A stretch of 64,000 nucleotides of DNA from Mycobacteriaceae bacterium (GTDB lineage: Bacteria > Pseudomonadota > Gammaproteobacteria > Burkholderiales > Burkholderiaceae_D), in the NCBI GenBank assembly GCA_903970145.1, contig CAJCHO010000008.1, positions 1 through 64,000 of the forward strand, written 5' to 3'. Below, in pieces: positions 55,963 through 64,000 of the stretch. The stretch's first letter is position 1, and each line of letters starts with the position of its first letter. Below the pieces are notes generated by a model. The model saw nothing but the letters and a program-made list of their open reading frames with translations, did not search any database and was not told the origin of the DNA. A program made the translations under genes and the position numbers.

Positions 55963-57294
55963 CTAGGTGTCCGCGAGTGCGTGCTCATCCGCGTCAAGCA
56001 GCGCCGTCTTGCGCGTATCCTGCATCACGAGCGCCGTCGCGAGCGTGATCGCGCACATCAGCGTCGCGTACCAGGGAAAGAGGTTTTCGTAACCCGCCTC
56101 CTTCAACTTCAGGCCGACGAATTCAGCGGTTCCACCGAACGCGGCATTGGCAATCGCATAGGAAAGGCCGACCCCCAGGGCGCGCACATGCATCGGGAAC
56201 AGTTCGGCTTTCACGAGCCCACTGATCGAGGTATAAAAACTCAATCCCGTGAGCGACACCATCACCAGTGCAAACGCCAGGTAGGGGTCGCTGACCCGCG
56301 CGAGCGCCGACAGAACGGGCACGGTCGTGAACAGGCCGAGCACTCCAAAGCAGATGATTGAATTGCGTCGCCCGATCCGGTCCGAAAGTGCGCCAAATGG
56401 CGGCTGCAGCAGCATGTAGCACAGCAGAACCGCCGTCATCACGGCGCTGGTCGTGCGCACTTCCATATGCGCGGTGTTGACGAGGTACTTTTGCATGTAG
56501 GTCGTAAAGGTATAGAAGTAGAGCGAGCCGCCAGCGGTGAATCCAAGTACTGTGAAAAATGCCCGTGGATGCTCGAATACCCCTCGCAGGGTTCCAGCGC
56601 GCGCGGCGCGGCGCACTGTTGTGCTGGTGGTCTCGGCGAGCGAGCGTCTGAGGTAAAACGCGACGACCGCCGCACTTGCACCGACAAGAAAGGGAATGCG
56701 CCAGCCCCAGGATCTCAGTTCCGACTTGGTCAGGCTCTGTTCGAGGACCACGACCACGAGCAGCGCCAGGAGTTGGCCGCCAATCAGTGTGAAGTACTGG
56801 AAGGATCCGAGAAACCCGCGGTGCCGATGCAATGCGACTTCACTCATGTAGGTCGCGCTCGTGCCATATTCCCCGCCGACCGAGAGCCCCTGAATGAGCC
56901 GCGCCACGGTCAGCAGCACGGGCGCTGCTCTGCCGATGACAGCGTAGGTCGGCAGCGCCGCCATCAGCAGACAGCCGCCACACATCATCAGGACCGAAAT
57001 CAGCATCGAGGTGCGCCGCCCGCGCTGGTCGGCAATGCGACCGAACAACCAGCTCCCGATCGGGCGAACGACAAAACCCACTGCAAAAATGCCGGCTGTC
57101 TTGAGTAGTTGCGTGGTCTGATCCTGGTCAGGAAAAAACTCAGGCGCGAAATAGAGCGAGGTGAACGAGTAGGTGTAAAAGTCAAACCACTCGACGAGAT
57201 TTCCTGAAGAACTGCCAATGATCGCGCGAATGCGACGCCAGACGTCGCGCGCATCCGCCTCGGGCCTATTCGCCGTTACCCCTTCAGCCGTCAT
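55963..57294 (-). CDS. MHS-family MFS transporter
   Basis: A 443-aa twelve-helix major facilitator of the metabolite:H+ symporter group, which includes KgtP (alpha-ketoglutarate), ProP and ShiA. The start [20 protein letters not shown] is typical of the group, and [17 protein letters not shown] is the loop 2-3 motif. [21 protein letters not shown] is also diagnostic. Start ATG 57294; a longer N-terminus is unlikely. It ends 7 bases from the GMC gene (convergent). The substrate is not readable. Confidence 0.9.
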   Translation of the reverse strand: MTAEGVTANRPEADARDVWRRIRAIIGSSSGNLVEWFDFYTYSFTSLYFAPEFFPDQDQTTQLLKTAGIFAVGFVVRPIGSWLFGRIADQRGRRTSMLISVLMMCGGCLLMAALPTYAVIGRAAPVLLTVARLIQGLSVGGEYGTSATYMSEVALHRHRGFLGSFQYFTLIGGQLLALLVVVVLEQSLTKSELRSWGWRIPFLVGASAAVVAFYLRRSLAETTSTTVRRAARAGTLRGVFEHPRAFFTVLGFTAGGSLYFYTFTTYMQKYLVNTAHMEVRTTSAVMTAVLLCYMLLQPPFGALSDRIGRRNSIICFGVLGLFTTVPVLSALARVSDPYLAFALVMVSLTGLSFYTSISGLVKAELFPMHVRALGVGLSYAIANAAFGGTAEFVGLKLKEAGYENLFPWYATLMCAITLATALVMQDTRKTALLDADEHALADT

Positions 57295-57395
57295 GCCTGG
57301 TCTCCCCGAGCGCTGCTTACCTGGCCCAGCCACGCCTCGCAGTGGGACAGATCATGCCACGAGACAGCGGCCGCGCTGGATTGCCCGCACGCGCC

Positions 57396-60300
57396 TCATT
57401 CGCCGGGAGCGGCCTCAACTGGCGTGGACCGTTTCGCAGGGGCCCGTCCGGAGCGCTGTTTGCGCTCAAGGAACCAGTGGCTTAGCCGATCAAGGTAGAT
57501 ATAGATGACCGGGGTCGTAAACAGGGTGAGTGCCTGTGACAGGATCAGGCCCCCAACCATCGAAAAACCCAAAGGCCGGCGCAACTCCGAGCCGGTACCA
57601 TGGCCGAGCATCAGCGGTACGCCGGCCAGAAGAGCCGCCATGGTGGTCATCATGATTGGCCGAAAGCGCCGCAGGCAGGCTTCGAAGATCGAATCCACCG
57701 AATTCAGACCGCGCTCGCGCTCGGCGGTAAGCGCGAAGTCGATCATCATGATGCCGTTCTTTTTAACGATGCCGATCAAGAGGATGATGCCAATGAGCGC
57801 TATCACCGACAGATCAAACCCACCCGCCATCAGGATTAAGAGGGCCCCGACACCCGCGGAAGGTAGCGTCGAAAGTATGGTCAGCGGATGAATGTAGCTC
57901 TCATAAAGCAGGCCGAGCACTATATAGACCGCCACCAGCGCGGCCAGAATCAGGATCGGTTGTGATGAGAGAGACGCCTGGAAGGCCTGGGCATTGCCCT
58001 GGAAGGTTGCTGACATGCCCCCCGGCGTATGGATCTCGCGCATGGTTGCTTCGATCGCATCGACTGCCTGACCCAGTGCAACTCCCTTGGCGAGGTTAAA
58101 CGAGATGGTCACGGCAGGAAACTGGCCCTGATGCTGGATGGAGAGATAACTATTGCGGGTATTGTCGATGTGCACAAAGCTCGACAGTGGGATTTGCTGG
58201 CCGGTCGCCGGTGCGGTGACATAGAGCTGATCGAATAGATGCGGATCCTCCTGCGACTTCAGGGGAACTTCGAGTACCACGTGGTAGGAATTGAGCTGGG
58301 TGAAATACTGGGCAATCTGGCGCTGTCCGATCGTGTCATAGATGATGTTGTCAATCAAAGCCGGCGAAATGCCAAAGCTTGACGCCCGATCCCGATCAAT
58401 GGTCAGCGTGATGGCCGGCGCACTGTCCTGCAGGTCGGTGGCCACGTCGGCCAGCTGCGGCAGCTGTGCGAGCCGCGCGTAGATGCGGGTCGACCATTCG
58501 GAAAGCTCCGAAAGATCGCCATCGGTCAGAGTGTACTGGTATTGCGTGCGCGAGAGCCGACCACCGACGTTGATGTCCTGACCGGACTGCAGGAACATGC
58601 GCGCACCCTCGACATTTGCGAGCTGTCCGCGTAAGCGCCGGATCACCTCGTCGGCGTCCGCCTCGCGCTGATCGCGCGGCTTGAGATTGATGAAGAAGGC
58701 GGTGTAGTTGACGGTACCGCCTAGAAAAAAGCCGAAGGAGTCGACCGCCGGATCATGGGCAATGATCTGGCCGATTTGTTCGGCCTTCTTGGACATCGAC
58801 TGAAAGGAGATGTCCTGAGCGCCCTCGGCTCCGCCAAACAGAAAGCTCGTGTCCTGCTGCGGGAAAAAACCCTTGGGAATCGCGATGAACAGTACGATTG
58901 TCAAGGCGAGCGTCGCGAAAAAAACCATCAGGGTAATGAATTGGTGGCGCAAGACCCGGCGCAGCAGGCGCTCATAGCCCGATTGCATGCGGTCGAACGC
59001 CGTCTCGAAGAACTCAAACACCCGGCCATGCTTGAAATCCTTGGGCTGGTGCTTCAGAAAACGCGCGCACAGCATCGGCGTGAGCGTCAGCGAGACCAGC
59101 ACCGAGACGACGATAGTCAGCGTGACCGTGACTGCGAATTCACGGAACAGCCGGCCTATGATGCCTCCCATGAGCAGCAGCGGAATGAACACGGCAACCA
59201 GCGAAACCGAGATCGATATGATGGTAAAGCCGATCTCGGAAGATCCGCGCAGAGCGGCCTCGTGAGGATCGAGCCCCTCCTCGACGTGACGATAGATGTT
59301 CTCGAGCATGACGATCGCATCGTCAACCACAAAGCCGACCGCGATCGTCAAGGCCATCAGTGACAGGTTGTCGAGACTGTAGCCCGCCACATACATGGCC
59401 GCTGCAGTGCCCATGATCGCCAGGGGTACGGTCACGCTTGGAATCAGCGTGGCAGCGACGTTGCGCAGGAACAGGAATATGACCAGCACTACCAGCACGA
59501 TCGTCAGCACGAGTGTGAATTCGACGTCGCCCACCGAAGCACGAATGGTCTGGGTCCGATCCGCCATCACTTCAATCTGGATCGCCGGTGGAATGGCAGC
59601 ACGTAGCCGTGGCAGGACCCGCTTGATCAGGTCCACCGTATCAATGACGTTGGCGCCGGGTTGCTTGAATACCGCGAGGATGATGCTGCGTCCCTTGCCG
59701 ACCGAAGGATGGGTGCTGCTGTCACCGGCATAGGCCCAGGCGGCCAGACGAATGTTCTCGGCAGCGTCGACCGCCTCGCCGATATCCCGTACCCGCACCG
59801 GCGCCCCATTGTGGTAGGCGACGATTACGCGGTTCCACTCCTCCCCCGAGAAGAGCTGGTCATTGGTAAAGACGGTCAGGCTGCGTTTGCTGCCATCGAA
59901 ACTGCCTTTGGGCTGATCGACCGTATAGTTCTGCAGTTGAGTGCGCACGTCTTCGAGGCTCAGGCCCAGATTCGCAATCTTGGCCGGATCAATTCGGATG
60001 CGTACTGAGGGCTTTTGCGCGCCGTTGACCGTCACCTGGCCAACACCGCTTATCTGCGAGATTTGCTGCGAAAGATAATTATCCGCGTAGTCCGATGCCT
60101 GCATGAGCGGCAGGGTATCGGAGGCGACGCTGATGAGCATGATCGGCCGGTCCGCGGGATTGATCTTGCGATAAGTCGGCGGACTGGGCAGGTTGGCGGG
60201 GAGCTGGCCGCTCGCCGCGTTGATCGCGGCTTGCACGTCCAGAGCCGCTGCGTCGATGTTGCGATTCAGATCGAACTGCAAAGTGACATTGGCCGAGCCG

Positions 60301-60557
60301 AATGTGCTCGACGAAGTCATCTGCGTCAGGCCGGCGATCAGCGAGAACTGGCGCTCAAGCGGTGTCGCAATGGTCGCAGCCACCGTATCCGGACTTGCAC
60401 CCGGCAAAGAGGCGGAGATCGAGATCGTCGGAAAGTCGACCTGCGGCAAAGGTGCCACGGGCAAAAGCGGCCAGGAGGCGATCCCTATAAGCATGAGCGC
60501 TGCGGCGAGCAGCGAAGTTCCGATCGGTCGATTTATGAAAATCGCCGAAACACTCAC
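57396..60557 (-). CDS. RND multidrug efflux permease (MdtB/MdtC type)
   Basis: A 1053-aa RND inner-membrane pump protein (HAE1). The N-terminus ISASLPGASPDTVAATIATP and the trans-membrane proton-relay segment ALTIAVGFVVDDAIVMLENI with its Asp pair are typical. Resemblance is to MdtC/MuxC. Start GTG overlaps the stop of the adaptor gene as GTGA. MdtBC-type systems usually have two permeases; here only one is present. No outer-membrane channel gene lies next to it. Confidence 0.93.
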   Translation of the reverse strand: MSVSAIFINRPIGTSLLAAALMLIGIASWPLLPVAPLPQVDFPTISISASLPGASPDTVAATIATPLERQFSLIAGLTQMTSSSTFGSANVTLQFDLNRNIDAAALDVQAAINAASGQLPANLPSPPTYRKINPADRPIMLISVASDTLPLMQASDYADNYLSQQISQISGVGQVTVNGAQKPSVRIRIDPAKIANLGLSLEDVRTQLQNYTVDQPKGSFDGSKRSLTVFTNDQLFSGEEWNRVIVAYHNGAPVRVRDIGEAVDAAENIRLAAWAYAGDSSTHPSVGKGRSIILAVFKQPGANVIDTVDLIKRVLPRLRAAIPPAIQIEVMADRTQTIRASVGDVEFTLVLTIVLVVLVIFLFLRNVAATLIPSVTVPLAIMGTAAAMYVAGYSLDNLSLMALTIAVGFVVDDAIVMLENIYRHVEEGLDPHEAALRGSSEIGFTIISISVSLVAVFIPLLLMGGIIGRLFREFAVTVTLTIVVSVLVSLTLTPMLCARFLKHQPKDFKHGRVFEFFETAFDRMQSGYERLLRRVLRHQFITLMVFFATLALTIVLFIAIPKGFFPQQDTSFLFGGAEGAQDISFQSMSKKAEQIGQIIAHDPAVDSFGFFLGGTVNYTAFFINLKPRDQREADADEVIRRLRGQLANVEGARMFLQSGQDINVGGRLSRTQYQYTLTDGDLSELSEWSTRIYARLAQLPQLADVATDLQDSAPAITLTIDRDRASSFGISPALIDNIIYDTIGQRQIAQYFTQLNSYHVVLEVPLKSQEDPHLFDQLYVTAPATGQQIPLSSFVHIDNTRNSYLSIQHQGQFPAVTISFNLAKGVALGQAVDAIEATMREIHTPGGMSATFQGNAQAFQASLSSQPILILAALVAVYIVLGLLYESYIHPLTILSTLPSAGVGALLILMAGGFDLSVIALIGIILLIGIVKKNGIMMIDFALTAERERGLNSVDSIFEACLRRFRPIMMTTMAALLAGVPLMLGHGTGSELRRPLGFSMVGGLILSQALTLFTTPVIYIYLDRLSHWFLERKQRSGRAPAKRSTPVEAAPGE

Positions 60558-61741
60558 GAAGCGGGTCCTTTCTTGGCCGCGCCGTCACCCGCTGCAGCAT
60601 CGTGCGACGGCTCGCTAGGATTGTTCTCGACGACCTTCATGCCCGGACGCAGGCGAAACTGCCCATCGACTACGACGCGAGTGCCGGCATCGAGACCCGT
60701 CGCGATCACCGCCTTGCCATCTTGCTGCAGGGCCAGCGTCACTGGTCGCAATTCTGCGGTGTCGTCGGGCTTGACCACGAAGACATACAAACCGTCGCCG
60801 CCGCGCTGAACCGCAGCACCCGGGATCGTGACGACCTGCGCGTCCGAAGTGATCACCCGGATATTGACGAACTGCCCGGGCCACAGATGGTGATCCGGAT
60901 TCTTGAAGTTGGCCTTGAGCTGAAAGGTCCCGGTAGTGTTGTCGATCGAATTATTGACGAGCAGCAATTCGCCCTTGCCCAGCAGTGTGTCATCGCCGCG
61001 CGCGCGTGCCTCAACTGCCAGAACCGAGCGACCCGCAGCCGCGATTGCCGCGGTCACAGCCGGGAACTTTTCTTCGGGCAACGTGAAAATTACGGAGATC
61101 GGGTCAACCTGGTTGATCACCACGAGACCGGTGGTGTCGGTTGCGTGCACGATGTTGCCAGCGTCTACCAGACGGATTCCGACTACACCGTGTAGCGGTG
61201 ATCGAATCGTGGTGTAGGCGAGATTCACACGGGCTGTGGACACCTGGGCCTGATCGACGCCGACCGCCGCTTTCAATGAGGCGACCGTAGCAACCTGGGT
61301 GTCATAGGTCTGCTGGGCAATCGAGTCCTGCTTGATCAGATTCTCATAGCGCTTGAGGTCTACGAGACCATTCTGGTAGCTAGCCTCATCCTTGGCCAGC
61401 TGTGCCATCGCGGCCTCGAGGGCCGCCTGATACGGGGCAGCATCGATCTGCGCGAGCAGATCCCCCTCAGCGATCGTCTGGCCTTCCCGAAAAGCTACTT
61501 TTTCGAGCTGTCCATCTACCCGGACCTTGACCGTAACCGACTGGAGTGCCTGGACGGTACCGATACCAGTCAGATACAGAGGCAGGCGCTCGGAGAGCGC
61601 CAGCGTCGTCTGCGCTCCCGCGCTCGTTACCGTGGGCACGCGACCCTCGGCTGCGTCCGCCCGATGCAAGTAGGCTCGCAATAAGATTGCACCGCCCACA
61701 ATTACTATGGCACCAGCGATCAGCGCCTTGCGTAAAGCCAT
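60554..61741 (-). CDS. RND periplasmic adaptor protein (MdtA type)
   Basis: A 395-aa membrane fusion protein with an N-terminal membrane helix or signal (about 5-25), a lipoyl-like domain (VKVRVDGQLEKVAFREGQTI), a coiled-coil hairpin (about 105-165) and a beta-barrel domain (TIRSPLHGVVGIRLVDAG). The last 30 residues are Ala-rich and variable. It is the first gene of the pump pair. Confidence 0.92.
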   Translation of the reverse strand: MALRKALIAGAIVIVGGAILLRAYLHRADAAEGRVPTVTSAGAQTTLALSERLPLYLTGIGTVQALQSVTVKVRVDGQLEKVAFREGQTIAEGDLLAQIDAAPYQAALEAAMAQLAKDEASYQNGLVDLKRYENLIKQDSIAQQTYDTQVATVASLKAAVGVDQAQVSTARVNLAYTTIRSPLHGVVGIRLVDAGNIVHATDTTGLVVINQVDPISVIFTLPEEKFPAVTAAIAAAGRSVLAVEARARGDDTLLGKGELLLVNNSIDNTTGTFQLKANFKNPDHHLWPGQFVNIRVITSDAQVVTIPGAAVQRGGDGLYVFVVKPDDTAELRPVTLALQQDGKAVIATGLDAGTRVVVDGQFRLRPGMKVVENNPSEPSHDAAAGDGAAKKGPAS

Positions 61742-61892
61742 GCTTGCCTACTCCTTGAACTCATGTTCGGACACCACCCGCTACGTCCGTGATCGCGGGC
61801 ATCCACGACCGCCCGCGCAGGCGGCACGTAGTGCCGGTTGACCGATTTAGCTGCCAACCCACAATCCTAGCAGGCTGTGACTGAATTTGCCC

Positions 61893-62720
61893 CTATTCGC
61901 GGCGTGCGTCGACCGGCGCATTTCCGCGAGGCCAGTCGCGCCTTCGTGCGGCAAATTCCGGCCGCGGCTGGTGGGTAAAGAACTGCGCCACATCGATCGC
62001 ATCCTGATCAGTCAAGACACCCGCCCCACCGAAGGGCATGTTGTAGCGCACGAAGGCCGCCGCCGTGTAGGTGCGCGCGAGCCCGGCGCCCGTGGTAAAG
62101 GAGTCGTCCCCCCACAGCGGCGGAATCGCATAATACCCATCGCCACCTTTGCGGCCTTCCCCCTGTTGACCGTGGCATGTCGCGCAGCGAGCAAGAAAAA
62201 CCGCTGCACCACGTCCTGAATCCGGCGCAAGACTTGAATCGATCGGTCCGAGCCCGCGCCCCACGACCGCTTCGGCCAGCTGATCGGAGCGGGAACTCCA
62301 TTGAATGTACGCGAGCATCGCCGCGAGCGCCGCAGAGTCGCCAGCCAAGGCTTTGCCCTTCATCGAACGCTCAAAACAGTCGTTGATTCGATCCGTAAGC
62401 GTGATCTGCCGGTCGCTGCGCGGTTGGTACGCCGGGAATTTGCCCCACAGGCCGATAAACGGTATCGCGTAAGTAGTTGTACCACCACCCAGGTGGCAGT
62501 TCGAGCAGCTCAGGCCGTTGCCAACGTTGTCCGGAAGCATCCGCTTGGTATCAAGCATGATTCTGCGGCCGAGCCGGATGGCATCTCCAGATGCGCCCAC
62601 AGGAAGCGCCGTGTCGGGAGGGAGTCTCAGGGCGCTCGGCGCAATCGACGAGGGCGCGGTCTGCGCGAGCGCCAGCAGCGGTTGCAAGACTACAAGCGCC
62701 AGGAGAGTTCGGCCGATCAT
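61893..62720 (-). CDS. Exported dihaem cytochrome c (TsdA-like)
   Basis: A 275-aa periplasmic cytochrome with signal peptide (MIGRTLLALVVLQPLLALAQ) and two haem sites, CSNCH and CATCH. The N-terminal domain (NGLSCSNCHLGGGTTTYAIP, then LTDRINDCFERSMKGKAL) resembles thiosulfate dehydrogenase TsdA, where a Cys in this second segment is the axial haem ligand. The Cys in NDCFERS is the candidate. Nearby genes give no support for sulfur oxidation, so function as thiosulfate or tetrathionate enzyme is inference. Confidence 0.8.
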   Translation of the reverse strand: MIGRTLLALVVLQPLLALAQTAPSSIAPSALRLPPDTALPVGASGDAIRLGRRIMLDTKRMLPDNVGNGLSCSNCHLGGGTTTYAIPFIGLWGKFPAYQPRSDRQITLTDRINDCFERSMKGKALAGDSAALAAMLAYIQWSSRSDQLAEAVVGRGLGPIDSSLAPDSGRGAAVFLARCATCHGQQGEGRKGGDGYYAIPPLWGDDSFTTGAGLARTYTAAAFVRYNMPFGGAGVLTDQDAIDVAQFFTHQPRPEFAARRRDWPRGNAPVDARRE

Positions 62721-63018
62721 TCTAGAATCAAGGTTAGGGCTGACATCAGATTGGACAGTCTATTGGGGCGGCTGATCGAGTGGCGCGCAGCATTTCCGGG
62801 GGAAGACAACGGCATCCTCTTGGTGCACGCCGGGCGCTTTCGGATCGAGTTCTAACGCTGCTGGTGGCCCTTCGATCCTCGTGTATGGCAATTAGCAGCG
62901 GCGCTTTTCTTAGGACCCGAAAATTCTATCAGCCGCTGGGAACACGACATCGATATGGTGCGACGAGTCCGATTTTGAGGGGCCTTTTCCGACTCTGCAA
63001 GCCACCGGGCCATGAGCT

Positions 63019-64000
63019 TCACACGAATTGACAGTCCCGAGGAAAGCAGACGCTCTTGATGACTCTACCGGACTCAAGTCGATCAATGTGCACTACCAAG
63101 TCGATGCAACGCGCGGCAAGGCGCATGAGTTGCTGGGGTGTATAGGCATGCGCCGACTGGTGCATGCGCGCCAACAGCGAGAATTGCTCAAGCGCAGAAT
63201 CTGCCGACTCGGCATGAAATGTTGTGATTGAGCCGGAATGCCCACTCATGAGCATCTGTAGGAAATCAAACGCCTCGGCACCTCTAAGTTCAGCGAGTAT
63301 TAGCCGATCCGGACGTAGCCGCAAAGCCGCTCTGAGGGTGTCCGATACCCCAACTCCAATATCAACGCCGAAATAAAGGTGTACGTGATTCGCCTGCTCA
63401 ATCCGCAATTCGTGCGCGTCTTCCAGTGCGAGGATACGTTCTTCGGAGTCGATCATCTGACACAAGACATTGGCTAGAGTTGTCTTCCCAGTTCCGGTCT
63501 TTCCTACGATCGCGATGTTCTTTCGATCACGAACAAAGCCTCGCAGCAATTCCACAAACTCGTCCGAACGAATCCACGTCATCACATCTGATTCCGGATC
63601 TCGCCGTTCGGAATCGCGGCCATCGGCCGACGACGTCAGGTCGCGGCGGCGATACTGCTCAAGTGCCGGCAGACCAGCGAGGCGATTTCGAATGGACATG
63701 ACGATCGTGCCGTGATCGCTTACCGGCGGCATAACCAGTTGCAGACGCTGGCCGTCGGGAAGTGTCGCCGACAAGAAAGGGCTAGAGCGCCACGGACTCC
63801 AACTTGAGGATCGCGCAACGGCCACGGCCAGGGATTGAGCCCATAGGAACGACAGTCGAGGCACGACACGCCTGAGCCAACATCCATCGCTTTCGATGTA
63901 GAGTTCTCCCGGGCGATTGATGCAAATCTCGTTGACGGAATTGCTCGTAAGGTACTCTTCCAGAGGACGCAGCAGAAGTCGAACAGAATCTATGCCTGAC
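63019..64000 (-). CDS. virB11: VirB11-like type IV secretion ATPase (5' part outside window)
   Basis: The frame is open to the right edge; the visible 327 residues lack only the extreme N-terminus. The part beyond the GTG at 63864 reads RPLEEYLTSNSVNEICINRP and GELYIESDGCWLRRV, which is the conserved VirB11 N-terminal domain, so the gene starts outside the window. Walker A is GKTGTGKTT; the AELRGAEAFDFLQ, SGHSGSITTFHA and DAHELRI segments are diagnostic. A T4SS/conjugation locus probably continues to the right. No further such gene lies to the left. Confidence 0.93.
   Translation of the reverse strand, partial: SGIDSVRLLLRPLEEYLTSNSVNEICINRPGELYIESDGCWLRRVVPRLSFLWAQSLAVAVARSSSWSPWRSSPFLSATLPDGQRLQLVMPPVSDHGTIVMSIRNRLAGLPALEQYRRRDLTSSADGRDSERRDPESDVMTWIRSDEFVELLRGFVRDRKNIAIVGKTGTGKTTLANVLCQMIDSEERILALEDAHELRIEQANHVHLYFGVDIGVGVSDTLRAALRLRPDRLILAELRGAEAFDFLQMLMSGHSGSITTFHAESADSALEQFSLLARMHQSAHAYTPQQLMRLAARCIDLVVHIDRLESGRVIKSVCFPRDCQFV

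Noticed and set aside
1..64000. CRISPR array
   Set aside because: No regularly spaced 25-40 base direct repeats were seen; the only short repeat cluster is at 26633-26740 and is made of pentamers in both orientations.

Overview
The window is a high-GC chromosomal segment of a betaproteobacterium, most likely of the order Burkholderiales. It opens with the 5' end of a 16S rRNA gene on the minus strand, whose sequence and boxA leader are of Burkholderiales type. The gene order rpe-gph-trpE, the nadA-nadC-nadB order, hemA-prfA-prmC-grxD, and a DUF1631 gene also fit this group.

Layout. 1-10.4 kb: rrn leader and promoter, enoyl-CoA hydratase, a PAS-PAS-GAF-GGDEF-EAL protein, an AcuI/YhdH reductase, an M61 peptidase, a small membrane-anchored protein and trpGDC. 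10.7-14.8 kb: an AlgI-type O-acyltransferase with an AlgX/AlgJ-like SGNH partner, an MscS channel and a VOC protein; together with ltaE this block separates trpGDC from trpE. 15-22 kb: ltaE, trpE (preceded by a candidate leader peptide and alternating hairpins), gph, rpe, apaG, a 50-aa membrane protein, mltA, a UbiH-type hydroxylase and tRNA-Phe.

About 22.3-33.3 kb is an integrated, decaying mobile element next to tRNA-Phe. It has a tyrosine integrase, a ribbon-helix-helix-like protein whose C-terminus copies the single-stranded DNA-binding protein (SSB) tip, an AlpA-like regulator, a primase/helicase followed by a cluster of short inverted repeats (candidate origin), small unknown genes, a UPF0489 protein and an N-terminal fragment of a restriction enzyme. 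Remnants of IS66 and IS256 elements follow. Beside them lie an ADP-ribosyltransferase (ART) toxin cassette (frameshifted toxin, candidate immunity gene, third gene resembling the toxin tail) and a coupled pair made of a 55-aa protein and a truncated TIR/deoxyribosyltransferase-like protein. I found no right attachment site.

33.3-64 kb returns to ordinary chromosome: a PhyH dioxygenase, NAD biosynthesis (nadA-nadC-nadB), an aldo/keto reductase, a DUF1631 protein, coniferyl-aldehyde dehydrogenase, MsrB, an amidase, a PcaF-type thiolase, an OmpR-family regulator, hemA-prfA-prmC, grxD, ubiX, mmsA, a GMC oxidoreductase, an MHS-type transporter, an RND pump with its adaptor and a TsdA-like dihaem cytochrome. 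At the right edge is a partial VirB11 ATPase, probably from a type IV secretion locus beyond the window.

Family assignments come from motif recognition by eye. No database search was run.
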